From NCBI RefSeq assembly GCF_900100945.1, contig NZ_FNCG01000014.1, positions 62,001 to 126,000 on the forward strand: DNA of 64,000 bases, read 5' to 3'. A model generated the notes under the pieces. That model ran no database searches. It saw only the letters and a list, made by a program, of their open reading frames with translations, and was not told the DNA's origin. Source of the DNA: Mucilaginibacter gossypii. GTDB taxonomy: Bacteria > Bacteroidota > Bacteroidia > Sphingobacteriales > Sphingobacteriaceae. The position numbers were made by a program, and so were the translations under genes. Below, piece by piece: positions 1 through 8,578 of this stretch (position 1 is the first letter of the stretch; every line of letters begins with the position of its first letter).

Positions 1-1774
1 TCTCTTTCGGCACAAAATCATTCATCACCGCCTCGCGGATTAATGCCGGCGGCAGGATCCCTTGCGACAGGATGAAATCATGGAAATGCAAAGCGTTGAA
101 TTTGTTGCCTAACGCAGCCTCGGTATCTTTGCGCAGGGCAATCATTTTGGTAAAACCATAAAAATAGCTATTGGCCTGGCCGGGAGCGTTAATGGTATAA
201 CGCTCAACTTCCTGGCGGGCAAAGGCACGCGATTGTACTACATCGTTCATCAATACATCAAGCGCCTGTTGCTGGGTTATCTTACCAGCCTGCAATTCAG
301 GATCAAGGAAGGCGCGCGCGGCCCTGAGCAAGCGATAATCTAACGATACCAACTGTCCTTCTAAAGGCATGTAAGGGCGGGTAATATATTCGGAATATAA
401 GCCCCAGCCTTCCACATTAGTTGAGTTAAATGCGTACAGGGCGCGTGCCTGTGATACCCCTTCTTCTACCATTTTATCAAACTGTAATTCGTGGCCGGGT
501 CTTGCTTCGTGGGCTATGATGGTCCACGAGGCGGCATCAAAAGTAAAGTCATCGTACTTGTCTGTAGCTTTTTCGCCGGGTGATGCGGGCATGTTTAATG
601 GCAGCACAAAAACACCTCGCTGGCCAGTATTGTTCAGGAACGGCGGTGGCACCATATGCGGGGCGGGGCTCTGCGCGGTTTCGGCGGCTGTAGCTAAACG
701 GATAATAGCCGGGCGGTTTGGCAGCGTTACCAGTTGATGATCGCGAATGATGCCTTCAATATCTTTTAAATGCTGCTCGTACAGCGGAATAATAGAATCT
801 CCGTGGATTTGCTCTTTTTTAAGTTCACGAATTACAGCCCGATAGTCATCTGATGGCAGGCCACGTTTTTTGGCTATCTGCCCGGCAATAGGCTTCATCT
901 CGTCCTGGATCTGGTTGAACAGGGCATGTGCCATTTCAGCTACTTTCGCAGGGGGAATATCTATACCATAAGCTTCGAGGTTCATAGCATACTCTTCGGG
1001 TGGGAGCCTGAAGTCTGTACGGGCTTTTACCAGTACATTTGCTTTTACCCATTTGTCATAATCTTCCAGTTGTTTTTTCAGGGTTGCATAGGGTTGTTCC
1101 CATCCGGTCACCTTGTATTTGGTACAAAGCTCGGCGATGCCGCTTACGATACTCGCATTGCGCGATAGATCGGTTTCCATGCGTTGCTTTGACGGATAGA
1201 TCATGTTTTTGCCGTCCATCTGGTGCTGCAGACGTTCCCTGTAAATGGTTGTCAATGGTTTATAACCTTTTTCCAGTCCTGCATATTTACGGATACGCAT
1301 TACCGCTGCCTGGCGACGGGCTTCGGGGGTTTGATCGTCAAGCAGTGTTTCCAGTCCGCTATAAATGGTTGAGGACGCATTTAAAAAAGGGACCTGGCGG
1401 CTCAACTCAAAGTCCTGCTGGCGAAAACCCAGTTTGAGGTGGGTTATAATGATATTGATATCCTGTTGAATAAAAGTATTTTTTTCAGTCTTAAGGGCTT
1501 CGGTAAGTTTAGCGACAACGGCCTCTTCATCCTTGCGTTCGGCCATGATGTTTTGGAGGGTTGGTACAGCGATGTCGCTGTCATACTCGGCCAGGCCTTG
1601 TGATGATCCGTATTCGGGCGAGTATTTTTTATCCAGATCGATGATGGTTTTGGTATACTCATTTGACTTGGTCACCCAGGCTTTTGTTTCGGCCGATTGC
1701 TGCGCCCGGGCATTAATGCCGATACCAGTCAATAGCACTAACAAACCGGTGCTTTTAAGTAGATTTTTGTTCAT
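1..1774 (-). CDS. DUF885 family secreted metallopeptidase-like protein (3' end cut by window)
   Basis: An open frame runs from an ATG at 1774 down to base 1 without a stop, so the C-terminus lies outside the window (591 codons seen). It begins with a signal peptide (MNKNLLKSTG, then a hydrophobic run ending in NARAQQ), so the protein is exported. Around residues 422-429 it has HEARPGHE, the HExxxxHE motif of the DUF885 family, which is thought to be a zinc-dependent peptidase-like family; GWGLYSEY follows, also typical of the family. It sits alone downstream of the FadL-type gene, with a hairpin between them. The DUF885 assignment is firm; the substrate is unknown. Confidence 0.85.
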   Translation of the reverse strand, partial: MNKNLLKSTGLLVLLTGIGINARAQQSAETKAWVTKSNEYTKTIIDLDKKYSPEYGSSQGLAEYDSDIAVPTLQNIMAERKDEEAVVAKLTEALKTEKNTFIQQDINIIITHLKLGFRQQDFELSRQVPFLNASSTIYSGLETLLDDQTPEARRQAAVMRIRKYAGLEKGYKPLTTIYRERLQHQMDGKNMIYPSKQRMETDLSRNASIVSGIAELCTKYKVTGWEQPYATLKKQLEDYDKWVKANVLVKARTDFRLPPEEYAMNLEAYGIDIPPAKVAEMAHALFNQIQDEMKPIAGQIAKKRGLPSDDYRAVIRELKKEQIHGDSIIPLYEQHLKDIEGIIRDHQLVTLPNRPAIIRLATAAETAQSPAPHMVPPPFLNNTGQRGVFVLPLNMPASPGEKATDKYDDFTFDAASWTIIAHEARPGHELQFDKMVEEGVSQARALYAFNSTNVEGWGLYSEYITRPYMPLEGQLVSLDYRLLRAARAFLDPELQAGKITQQQALDVLMNDVVQSRAFARQEVERYTINAPGQANSYFYGFTKMIALRKDTEAALGNKFNALHFHDFILSQGILPPALIREAVMNDFVPKE

Positions 1775-1811
1775 GGTCAATTTAAATTATGAATGGCAAG
1801 TTACTTAATTT

Positions 1812-2007
1812 GACCGTTGATATTTTTGATTACGTTGATTTCGCTGATAATAGCACATTTTGACTTTTTCGGCATTGTTGGCGACGACATCAACAACGGC
1901 ACAACGATATACGTTAAATGAAACAGCCTGTCTTTTCGTAGCGAAAAGACAGGCTGTACAACAGATCAACGCAATAAGCGTAATCAATCAAAAAAATCAA
2001 CGGTTAA
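1812..2007. repeat. Imperfect inverted repeat pair of the 'aatcaacg' family
   Basis: Two arms, 1812-1846 and 1976-2007, are imperfect reverse complements built on accgttgat, tttttgatta and cgttgattt words. A related single arm lies at 43827-43864 (agcgcaatcaacgaaatc, then caaatcagcggtt). They flank the hairpin at 1923-1957, and the second arm overlaps the stop codon of the FadL-type gene. Confidence 0.6.
1923..1957 (-). terminator. Perfect 16-bp hairpin after the FadL-type gene
   Basis: Bases 1923-1938 (acagcctgtcttttcg) are the exact reverse complement of 1942-1957, with a 3-base loop. It lies 47 bases after the stop of the minus-strand porin gene and before the DUF885 start. On the minus strand a short T-rich stretch follows (GTTTCATTT), so it probably terminates the porin transcript. 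Confidence 0.6.
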
Positions 2008-3485
2008 AAGCGGTACCCTAAAGTAAGGAATGCATTGTTGTTAGTTTTTTTCAAATCGGCGAAAGGACTGGTTGTACCTACTTCATAAGGGAAAATGGTT
2101 TGTTTGCCGGTTACCCTGGCGTAAGTAGCGTCAACAAAATAAGCACCAAAATGAAAGCCTATACCGCCGCTAACTGTTTTAATATCACTGCCAAGGTCTT
2201 TCATCGGGTTACCCTGCTGGCTGTAACCGCCGCGCAGATAAACGAGGCTGTTCACGTTTACTTCGGCGCCCACATGAAGGTTCACTGTTGAGCGGTAAAG
2301 TGATTTGATATCACTGTTGTCACCATCGGCAGTATAACTGTCGTTACTGCTTAAATGGGTAGTGGTATAATCGATATATTCAACATCGCCGCTTATGAAA
2401 CCATATTTGCCTATGAAAACAGACGCGCCACCTGCTAATTTTAACGGCGTACGCAGATTGTAGCTTAGCTGATATGGTTCGGATTCGTTTTGATGACTCT
2501 TGCCACCTGTGTATTGCGTGGCAACCCCTTCGGAATATGAATCATCAATATTATAAAACGTTGGTGAGGTAAATACAAAGCCCAGGCGTAAAGCTTGTAT
2601 AGGTTTATAAATAATACCTAATTTGGCGTTAAAGCCCGAGCCTTTGGTGCTTTGGTCTTGCGCGAAAGTGGATGAAAAGTCGGTAGGGTTGCCGCCATTG
2701 GTTATAATGGCGTTGCCATTTTCGGTAAACCTGGCATGCGAATTATACCTGATATCAGTAATAGCCAATCCCAAACCTATATAAAGCTTATTGCTGTAAT
2801 TGGCGCCAAACGAAAGGTTAAACTCCGACTGGCCGCCGGTACGGGTAATCCCCGCCAATTGCCTTACCGGAACATTCACTGTGCTTGCATACGAATTTGG
2901 GTCAGTTGCAGGGCCAAAATTATCGATCAGGACATGATCATATGCCCAGCCATCGAGCCCACTAGGGTTAACACTGCCATATTGAGACACTTCGCGCTTG
3001 GCGATACCGGCATAGTAATCAGAAATAGAACTGGTTTGGTTTGTACCGCCGTAAGCAACGTTTTCATAAAAGTTATTGGTACGGCTGTAGCCCGCGCCAT
3101 AATTGATACTTAGCCAGCCTTTGCTTTTGTCGCGCCCACGGGTAGTTAGCTGCTGATAAAATACGATGGCAGCGTTGCTCATATTCACATCATTACGGTT
3201 GGCGCTTCCTGCCTGCCCAAAAAAGCTGGAGCTTATTTTGGAGTTATCATACTCAGGGGTAATACTAACCTCCGAGTGTGTAAAAAAGCCTAAGCCGGCA
3301 GGATTGCCGCTAACGGAGCTTAAATCGCCGCCTACGGCTGTGCCGGCGTTGCCAATAGCTTTGATACGTGAGGTTGACCCGGTTTGAAAGGTTGAAAACC
3401 TGATGGCATCCTGTGAGTATTGTGCAAAACTATCTTTAGTAATTGCTACTATAGCAATTATGCTTAGTAAATACTTGATTTTCAT
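2004..3485 (-). CDS. OmpP1/FadL-type outer-membrane transport protein
   Basis: This 493-residue protein has a signal peptide (MKIKYLLSII to SFAQ). Just after it comes GNAGTAVGGDLSSVSGNPAG (about residues 45-65), the N-terminal signature of Bacteroidota FadL/OmpP1/TodX-like porins. The rest alternates short amphipathic strands with loops and ends FLTLGYRF, with the terminal aromatic residue expected of a beta-barrel. Members take up hydrophobic compounds; the ligand here cannot be read. It starts 33 bases after the stop of the upstream lipoprotein gene, suggesting co-transcription, and is followed by a strong hairpin. Confidence 0.82.
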   Translation of the reverse strand: MKIKYLLSIIAIVAITKDSFAQYSQDAIRFSTFQTGSTSRIKAIGNAGTAVGGDLSSVSGNPAGLGFFTHSEVSITPEYDNSKISSSFFGQAGSANRNDVNMSNAAIVFYQQLTTRGRDKSKGWLSINYGAGYSRTNNFYENVAYGGTNQTSSISDYYAGIAKREVSQYGSVNPSGLDGWAYDHVLIDNFGPATDPNSYASTVNVPVRQLAGITRTGGQSEFNLSFGANYSNKLYIGLGLAITDIRYNSHARFTENGNAIITNGGNPTDFSSTFAQDQSTKGSGFNAKLGIIYKPIQALRLGFVFTSPTFYNIDDSYSEGVATQYTGGKSHQNESEPYQLSYNLRTPLKLAGGASVFIGKYGFISGDVEYIDYTTTHLSSNDSYTADGDNSDIKSLYRSTVNLHVGAEVNVNSLVYLRGGYSQQGNPMKDLGSDIKTVSGGIGFHFGAYFVDATYARVTGKQTIFPYEVGTTSPFADLKKTNNNAFLTLGYRF

Positions 3486-3518
3486 AAAATTCAGGTAAAT
3501 AAAATATAAGATTTAGGT

Positions 3519-4454
3519 TTATGGTCTTGATGGTCTGCCGCCACCGCCGCCACTGCTGCTGCCTGTGCTGCGTGAACTGCCGCCGCTTGAGCTTGGTGAT
3601 GGCGTATAGGATGGTTGCTGCGATGTACGTTCAACCTGTGGCTGTCTGTAAACCGGCTGTGCATCACGGGTAGGCGCCGCGTCCGTACGGGCCGGGCGTG
3701 CATAGCGGGTGCCATTGTTATTATTATAACTGTTATTTCCGCTATTGCTGCTGCCGTTACTGTAAGTGTTCGTTCTGCTGCCCAATGGTCTGTTACGACC
3801 TCCGGGAATGTAGCCTATACCGGAAGTGGCACTGCTGACAGGGCGACGCCCGCTGCCTGCAAAAGGATTGCCATTACCACGATAAGGACGCGCTGTACCT
3901 GACGAGGCATAGCCTCCACCATAGTAACCGCCATATCCGCCGTATCCGTAACCGCCGCCGTAATAACCGCCGTATCCACCATATCCGTAGCCTAAGCCCC
4001 AGCCACCATAATAACCGCCGTATCCATAACCTAATCCTAAGCCAAGGCCGCCGTAGTAGCCTCCATAACCCAATCCCCAGCCGTTGTAATAACCAGCACC
4101 GCCATAATATCCTAAACCACCATAGCTCAATCCATAGTTGTAGTAAGGATAGTTATTGTACGCCGAATAAAAGTCGTCATAATAGCCGAAAGGAGAAAAG
4201 TAACTGAAACGGTTTATACGTGCCGAATAATCATCGTAGTAAAAGTAATCATCGTCGTCATCGCTATATCCATCCTCTGCAACCGGGGTTTGGTTGTAAG
4301 CCGGCTGTTGTGCATAAACAGGTTCATCGCCCGCTCGTGCATCAGAAAAATAAACGTTGTCATTACTTTGGTTTGATGCAAGCTTGGTTGTAGAGCAGGA
4401 ACTCAATGCCATGGCACCGATAATAAACATTCCTATCGCGATGTTCCGTTTCAT
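3519..4454 (-). CDS. Gly/Tyr-rich lipoprotein
   Basis: A 311-residue protein with a lipoprotein signal (MKRNIAIGMF, hydrophobic core, ALSSC with Cys20). An acidic/Tyr stretch (DDDDDYFYYDDY, about 69-80) is followed by about 100 residues of low-complexity GYGGYYGG-type repeats (roughly 110-205), then a Ser/Asn/Pro-rich tail ending in a poly-Gly block. Proteins of this kind are common in Bacteroidota and have no established function. Low complexity rules out assignment from sequence. It heads a likely two-gene unit with the porin. Confidence 0.75.
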   Translation of the reverse strand: MKRNIAIGMFIIGAMALSSCSTTKLASNQSNDNVYFSDARAGDEPVYAQQPAYNQTPVAEDGYSDDDDDYFYYDDYSARINRFSYFSPFGYYDDFYSAYNNYPYYNYGLSYGGLGYYGGAGYYNGWGLGYGGYYGGLGLGLGYGYGGYYGGWGLGYGYGGYGGYYGGGYGYGGYGGYYGGGYASSGTARPYRGNGNPFAGSGRRPVSSATSGIGYIPGGRNRPLGSRTNTYSNGSSNSGNNSYNNNNGTRYARPARTDAAPTRDAQPVYRQPQVERTSQQPSYTPSPSSSGGSSRSTGSSSGGGGGRPSRP

Positions 4455-4499
4455 ATACAGGTAAGTAAAAAGTGCAAGGTCAAATAAGTTTTAAATTTA

Positions 4500-4507
4500 T
4501 AAATTTG
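4500..4507 (+). promoter_or_regulatory. Candidate -7 box (TAAATTTG) for proS
   Basis: TAAATTTG matches the Bacteroidota sigma-A -7 consensus TAnnTTTG exactly and lies 48 bases before the proS ATG. A clear -33 TTTG is not visible, so this is a moderate call. Confidence 0.45.
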
Positions 4508-4554
4508 GCAGCAATATACAACAATTACACAAGTCCAAATTCTATCCAATCAAT

Positions 4555-6027
4555 ATGAGCAAAGGTGTTATTAGTAAAGACGAAGATTATTCGCAATGGT
4601 TTAACGACTTAGTAATTAAATCTGACATGGCCGAGTATTCGCCGGTTAGAGGCTGTATGATCATTAAACCGTACGGTTATTCGATATGGGAAAAGATCCA
4701 GGCAGTGCTTGACGAGATGTTTAAAGACACCGGCCACAGTAATGCTTATTTCCCGCTTTTAATACCTAAGTCATTCTTTAGTAAAGAAGCCAGCCATGTT
4801 GACGGTTTTGCCAAAGAATGTGCTGTTGTAACCCATTACCGCCTCAAAAATGATGGCGAAGGAAATATTATTGTTGACGAGGAAGCCAAGCTTGAAGAGG
4901 AGCTCATCATCCGTCCGACATCAGAGACTATTATCTGGAACACTTACAAGGGTTGGATCCAATCATACCGCGACCTGCCTATCCTGGTTAACCAGTGGGC
5001 CAACGTAATGCGCTGGGAAATGCGTACCCGTTTGTTTTTACGCACCAGCGAATTTTTATGGCAGGAAGGCCACACCGCGCATGCAACAGCGGAAGAAGCG
5101 GTGGCTGAAACAGAGCAAATGCTTAATGTATACGCCGATTTTGCCGAAAACTGGATGGCTTTGCCGGTAGTAAAAGGCCGTAAAACCGCTAATGAGCGTT
5201 TTGCCGGTGCTTTGGATACTTATTGCATTGAGGCGCTGATGCAAGATGGTAAAGCTTTACAAGCCGGTACATCGCACTTTTTAGGGCAGAACTTTGCCAA
5301 AGCTTTTGATGTAAAGTTCACCAACAAAGAGAATAAAATTGAACACGTTTGGGCCACTTCATGGGGCGTTTCAACCCGTTTAATTGGGGCATTGATCATG
5401 GCTCACAGCGATGACGCAGGCCTTGTATTGCCTCCGAAACTTGCACCAATTCAGGTTGTAGTTGTGCCTATCTATAAACACCAGGAAGAGCTGGATAATA
5501 TCAGCGCCTATGTTAACTCGTTAAAAAAGGAACTTAAGGCTAAAGGTATTTCGGTTAAGTTTGATAACCGCGATACTCATCGCCCGGGAGCTAAATTTGC
5601 TGAATACGAACTGAAAGGTGTTCCATTACGCGTAGCCATAGGCAGCCGTGATATGCAGAACGGAACAGTTGAACTGGCCCGCCGTGATACCAAAACAAAA
5701 GAAACAACCACACAGGAAGGCCTTTCCGGTAAAATAGAAAGCCTGCTCGAGGAGATCCAAAATAACATCTACAAAAAAGCGTTCGATTTCCGGGCTGAAA
5801 ATACCACCGAAGTTGATACCTGGGATGAATTTAAACGTATGCTCGATGAACAACCCGGCTTTATCAGTGCACACTGGGACGGCACATCCGAAACCGAACA
5901 AAAAATAAAAGAGGAAACTAAGGCGACAATCCGTTGCATACCTTTGGATAATAAACAGGAAGAAGGTAAATGTATTTTGACAGGTAAGCCATCGACGCAG
6001 CGGGTGTTATTTGCGAGGGCGTATTAA
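4555..6027 (+). CDS. proS: Prolyl-tRNA synthetase, archaeal/eukaryotic-type short form
   Basis: It charges tRNA-Pro with proline in the cytoplasm. The 490-residue length, the start MSKGVISKDEDYSQWF and the lack of the YbaK-type editing insertion mark the short ProS form. Class II motifs are visible: RPTSET (about 122-127), motif 2 region RTRLFLRTSEFLWQEGHTAH (about 157-176), and GTSHFLGQNFAKAF near 240. The C-terminal zinc-like/anticodon part ends in LFARAY, and an aromatic C-terminal residue is typical. It is monocistronic, with repeats downstream. Confidence 0.95.
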   Translation: MSKGVISKDEDYSQWFNDLVIKSDMAEYSPVRGCMIIKPYGYSIWEKIQAVLDEMFKDTGHSNAYFPLLIPKSFFSKEASHVDGFAKECAVVTHYRLKNDGEGNIIVDEEAKLEEELIIRPTSETIIWNTYKGWIQSYRDLPILVNQWANVMRWEMRTRLFLRTSEFLWQEGHTAHATAEEAVAETEQMLNVYADFAENWMALPVVKGRKTANERFAGALDTYCIEALMQDGKALQAGTSHFLGQNFAKAFDVKFTNKENKIEHVWATSWGVSTRLIGALIMAHSDDAGLVLPPKLAPIQVVVVPIYKHQEELDNISAYVNSLKKELKAKGISVKFDNRDTHRPGAKFAEYELKGVPLRVAIGSRDMQNGTVELARRDTKTKETTTQEGLSGKIESLLEEIQNNIYKKAFDFRAENTTEVDTWDEFKRMLDEQPGFISAHWDGTSETEQKIKEETKATIRCIPLDNKQEEGKCILTGKPSTQRVLFARAY

Positions 6028-6036
6028 TTTTGTAAA

Positions 6037-6118
6037 GTCCATAGTTCGTGGTCGATAGTCCATAGCTATGAATAATTGTTTTTTTACTACTATGGTCCAT
6101 GAACTATCGGCTATGGAC
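6037..6118. repeat. Inverted repeat of the 'ccatgaactat' family, copy 1
   Basis: Arms 6037-6065 (gtccatagttcgtggtcgat, then agtccatag) and 6090-6118 (ctatggtccatgaactatcg, then gctatggac) are imperfect reverse complements. Related copies flank 9661-9830 and 57228-57326. It lies between proS and the next gene and makes an in-frame ATG at 6099 look like a start, which is judged spurious. Confidence 0.65.
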
Positions 6119-6137
6119 CGTGCTTACAGCACCACTC

Positions 6138-7277
6138 ATGAAATTCGCAACTAAAGCAATACACGCAGGGCAGGAGCCCGATCCAACTACCGGCGCTATC
6201 ATGACGCCGATATATCAAACATCAACCTACTGGCAAAAATCGCCGGGAGATAATAAGGGTTATGAGTACTCGCGTGGTACCAACCCTACCCGTAAAGCGC
6301 TGGAAGATTGTTTGGCTGCTTTGGAAAACGCAAAGTTTGGCCTGGCGTTTTCGAGCGGTATGGGCGCTACTGATGCGGTGATGAAACTGCTTGCGCTCGG
6401 CGATGAGGTTATTACCGGTAATGACCTTTACGGAGGTTCGTACCGGATATTCACTAAGATCTTTGCCAATTACGGTATCAAGTTCCATTTTTTGGATCTG
6501 TCTGATCCGGAGCTTGTACGTACCCATGTAAATGATAAAACCAAATTAGTTTGGATTGAAACGCCTACCAATCCTACTATGCGGATTGTAGATGTGGAAG
6601 CAATTGGCAAGATCACTAAAGAGAAGAATTTACTTTTTGTGGTAGATAACACATTTGCATCACCATACCTGCAAAACCCAATTGATTTGTGTGCTGATAT
6701 TGTAATGCATTCGGTAACCAAATACATAGGTGGCCACAGCGATGTGGTGATGGGTGCACTGATGCTGAACGATGAAGAACTTTATAAAAAGCTATGGTTC
6801 ATCTACAATGCCTGCGGTGCTACACCAGGACCTATGGATAGCTTTTTAGTTTTGCGTGGTATCAAAACCCTGCACCTGCGCATGAAAGCCCATTGCGAAA
6901 ATGGAAGGCAGATAGCCGAATTTTTGAAAGATCATCCTAAAGTTGAAAAGATCTACTGGCCGGGCTTTACCGATCATCCTAACCATGATATCGCTAAAAA
7001 ACAAATGCGCGATTTTGGTGGCATGATCAGCATTGTATTGAAAGACGCCGATTTGCAGGAGACTTTCCGCATTGCATCGTCATTTAAAGTATTTTCATTG
7101 GCCGAGTCATTAGGAGGAGTTGAATCATTGATCAATCACCCGGTAAGCATGACCCACGGCTCAATTCCTAAAGCCGAACGTGAAAAAGCAGGCGTAGTTG
7201 ATAACCTGCTGCGCCTGAGCGTAGGTGTAGAAGATATCGAAGATTTGCTGGAGGATATTAAGCAAGCTTTAAGTTAA
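6138..7277 (+). CDS. Cystathionine gamma-synthase/lyase family PLP enzyme
   Basis: A 379-residue Cys/Met metabolism PLP-dependent enzyme. The PLP lysine is K195 in HSVTKYIGGHSDV; YEYSRGTNPTR (about 42-52), SSGMGA and the C-terminal SLGGVESLINHP are family signatures. The reaction is gamma-replacement or gamma-elimination on homoserine or cystathionine derivatives. Synthase, lyase and O-acylhomoserine sulfhydrylase cannot be separated from sequence alone. The start was placed at the ATG at 6138 (MKFATKAIHAG), which matches the family N-terminus. An upstream in-frame ATG at 6099 would add 13 residues encoded by a palindromic repeat. Confidence 0.9.
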   Translation: MKFATKAIHAGQEPDPTTGAIMTPIYQTSTYWQKSPGDNKGYEYSRGTNPTRKALEDCLAALENAKFGLAFSSGMGATDAVMKLLALGDEVITGNDLYGGSYRIFTKIFANYGIKFHFLDLSDPELVRTHVNDKTKLVWIETPTNPTMRIVDVEAIGKITKEKNLLFVVDNTFASPYLQNPIDLCADIVMHSVTKYIGGHSDVVMGALMLNDEELYKKLWFIYNACGATPGPMDSFLVLRGIKTLHLRMKAHCENGRQIAEFLKDHPKVEKIYWPGFTDHPNHDIAKKQMRDFGGMISIVLKDADLQETFRIASSFKVFSLAESLGGVESLINHPVSMTHGSIPKAEREKAGVVDNLLRLSVGVEDIEDLLEDIKQALS

Positions 7278-7297
7278 GCTTTATATTAAAAAATACG

Positions 7298-7379
7298 CGT
7301 CATTGCGAGGTACGAAGCAATCCCCGACAGGCAGAGCCGCTCTGTATAGTTTGGGATTGCTTCGTACCTCGCAATGGCG
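7298..7379. repeat. Palindromic 'cattgcgagg...gaagcaatc' element, copy 1
   Basis: The outer arms cgtcattgcgaggtacgaag and cttcgtacctcgcaatggcg are near-perfect inverted repeats around an internal gccgctctgtatag. The same design recurs at 19039-19127 and 25518-25612. It lies between the PLP enzyme and the TIGR02757 gene and could form a long stem in RNA. Confidence 0.75.
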
Positions 7380-7394
7380 TTTTTGTAAATACTC

Positions 7395-8189
7395 ATGACA
7401 GAAAATCTCAAAGCGTTCCTCGACGCGAAAGTTGCCCAATACAACCGCCCCGAATTTATTGAGAATGATCCGGTAACCATCCCGCACATGTTTAGCCAAA
7501 AGCAGGATATCGAGATCATGGGTTTCTGGGCTGCCACACTGGCCTGGGGACAGCGGGTTACCATTATCAAAAAATGCAAAGAACTTATTACGTTGATGGA
7601 TGGCGCGCCTTACGATTTCATCATCAATCATGAAGAGCCTGATCTGAAAAAGCTGTTAAAGTTCAAGCACCGCACTTTTAATGATGTGGATACTTTATAT
7701 TTCATCGCTTTTTTTCGGCAGCATTATGAACGGTTTGAATCGTTGGAGGATGCGTTTATACCCCCCACCCCCCTGAAGGGGGAGGGAAAGGTTCAAGCGA
7801 TTGAGGGTGCTTTAAATCATTTTCGCTCATACTTTTTTTCTTTGCCCGATTTTCCACATCGTACTAAAAAACATGTATCATCACCATCGCAAAAATCAAC
7901 CTGCAAACGGCTGAATATGTTTTTACGCTGGATGGTGCGGAAGGACGATAACGGCGTTGATTTTGGCATCTGGAACCGCATCAAACCGACCGATCTGATC
8001 TGCCCGCTTGATTTGCATGTTGACAGGGTATCGCGCAAACTCAATCTTATCACCCGAAAACAAACCGATTGGCAAACGGCCGTTGAACTGACCGAAAGAC
8101 TCCGCGGGTTCGATCCTAACGATCCGGTTAAATATGATTTTGCCTTGTTTGGTTTGGGGATAGAAGAACGCTGGGGCGTACAGTTTTAA
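7395..8189 (+). CDS. TIGR02757 family protein (DUF2400)
   Basis: A 264-residue protein of the TIGR02757/DUF2400 family, which is conserved in Bacteroidota and without proven function. Recognisable stretches are MGFWAATLAWGQR (about 42-54), KRLNMFLRWMVRKDD (about 172-186), and ICPLDLHVDRVSRKL, followed by LRGFDPNDPVKYDFALFGLG at the C-terminus. HxD and helix-rich segments resemble DNA-glycosylase-like folds, which is an inference only. Odd point: about residues 123-131 read PPTPLKGEG, encoded by a GC-rich palindrome at 7761-7787 that looks like an intergenic repeat inserted in frame. Confidence 0.85.
   Translation: MTENLKAFLDAKVAQYNRPEFIENDPVTIPHMFSQKQDIEIMGFWAATLAWGQRVTIIKKCKELITLMDGAPYDFIINHEEPDLKKLLKFKHRTFNDVDTLYFIAFFRQHYERFESLEDAFIPPTPLKGEGKVQAIEGALNHFRSYFFSLPDFPHRTKKHVSSPSQKSTCKRLNMFLRWMVRKDDNGVDFGIWNRIKPTDLICPLDLHVDRVSRKLNLITRKQTDWQTAVELTERLRGFDPNDPVKYDFALFGLGIEERWGVQF
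7761..7787. repeat. GC-rich palindrome inside a coding region
   Basis: The stretch ccccccaccc, ccctgaaggg, ggaggg contains an inverted repeat (ccccctgaaggggg, 7769-7782). It encodes PTPLKGEG within the TIGR02757 protein and stands out in composition from the surrounding gene. Confidence 0.65.
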
Positions 8190-8201
8190 AATATTAGCAT
8201 T

Positions 8202-8495
8202 CTACTTACCCAAAACTACAATACCTGGTTTAGGGGCATCAACAAGTTCTGTGCGCACCAATGTACCGTTATTGAAATAATAATAATGATATGATAGTGG
8301 TTTTGATTGTGCATCTGCAGAAGCTATTCGCCTGTAAACTGCATGCTGTGAGGTTTCTTCAACTAACTCCAGGTTATACTTTTCTGAATTTTTAAATTCG
8401 CTTTCACTCATCCCTATGGTATAGTGTTTTACACTACAACTGGAGAATACCAGTAGAATTGACAGAATAATGAGCGTGTTTTTTAGAGCAGACAT
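8202..8495 (-). CDS. Small lipoprotein of unknown function
   Basis: A 97-residue protein with a lipoprotein signal peptide: MSALKNTLII, a hydrophobic core, then VFSSC with the lipid-bearing Cys20. The mature part is about 78 residues and includes SYHYYYFNNGTLVRTE, a pattern seen in small Bacteroidota lipoproteins that sense or bind envelope material. No family is recognised. It lies 83 bases downstream of the nucleoid-associated protein gene on the same strand and could be co-transcribed. It converges with the TIGR02757 gene, 12 bases apart. Confidence 0.65.
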   Translation of the reverse strand: MSALKNTLIILSILLVFSSCSVKHYTIGMSESEFKNSEKYNLELVEETSQHAVYRRIASADAQSKPLSYHYYYFNNGTLVRTELVDAPKPGIVVLGK

Positions 8496-8578
8496 GTGAC
8501 TTAGTTTATTTTTCTTGTGTTACAGGTATGACTCACACGAGAAACAAAGGTTTATTCACTATCTGTTGTTTTTTGCCA

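Noticed and set aside
3890..4140. Regularly spaced repeats suggestive of a CRISPR array
   Set aside because: They are codon-level repeats of GYGGYYGG within the lipoprotein gene and lack repeat-spacer structure.
6099..6137. Upstream start of the trans-sulfuration gene
   Set aside because: It lies within the palindromic repeat and the family N-terminus begins at 6138.
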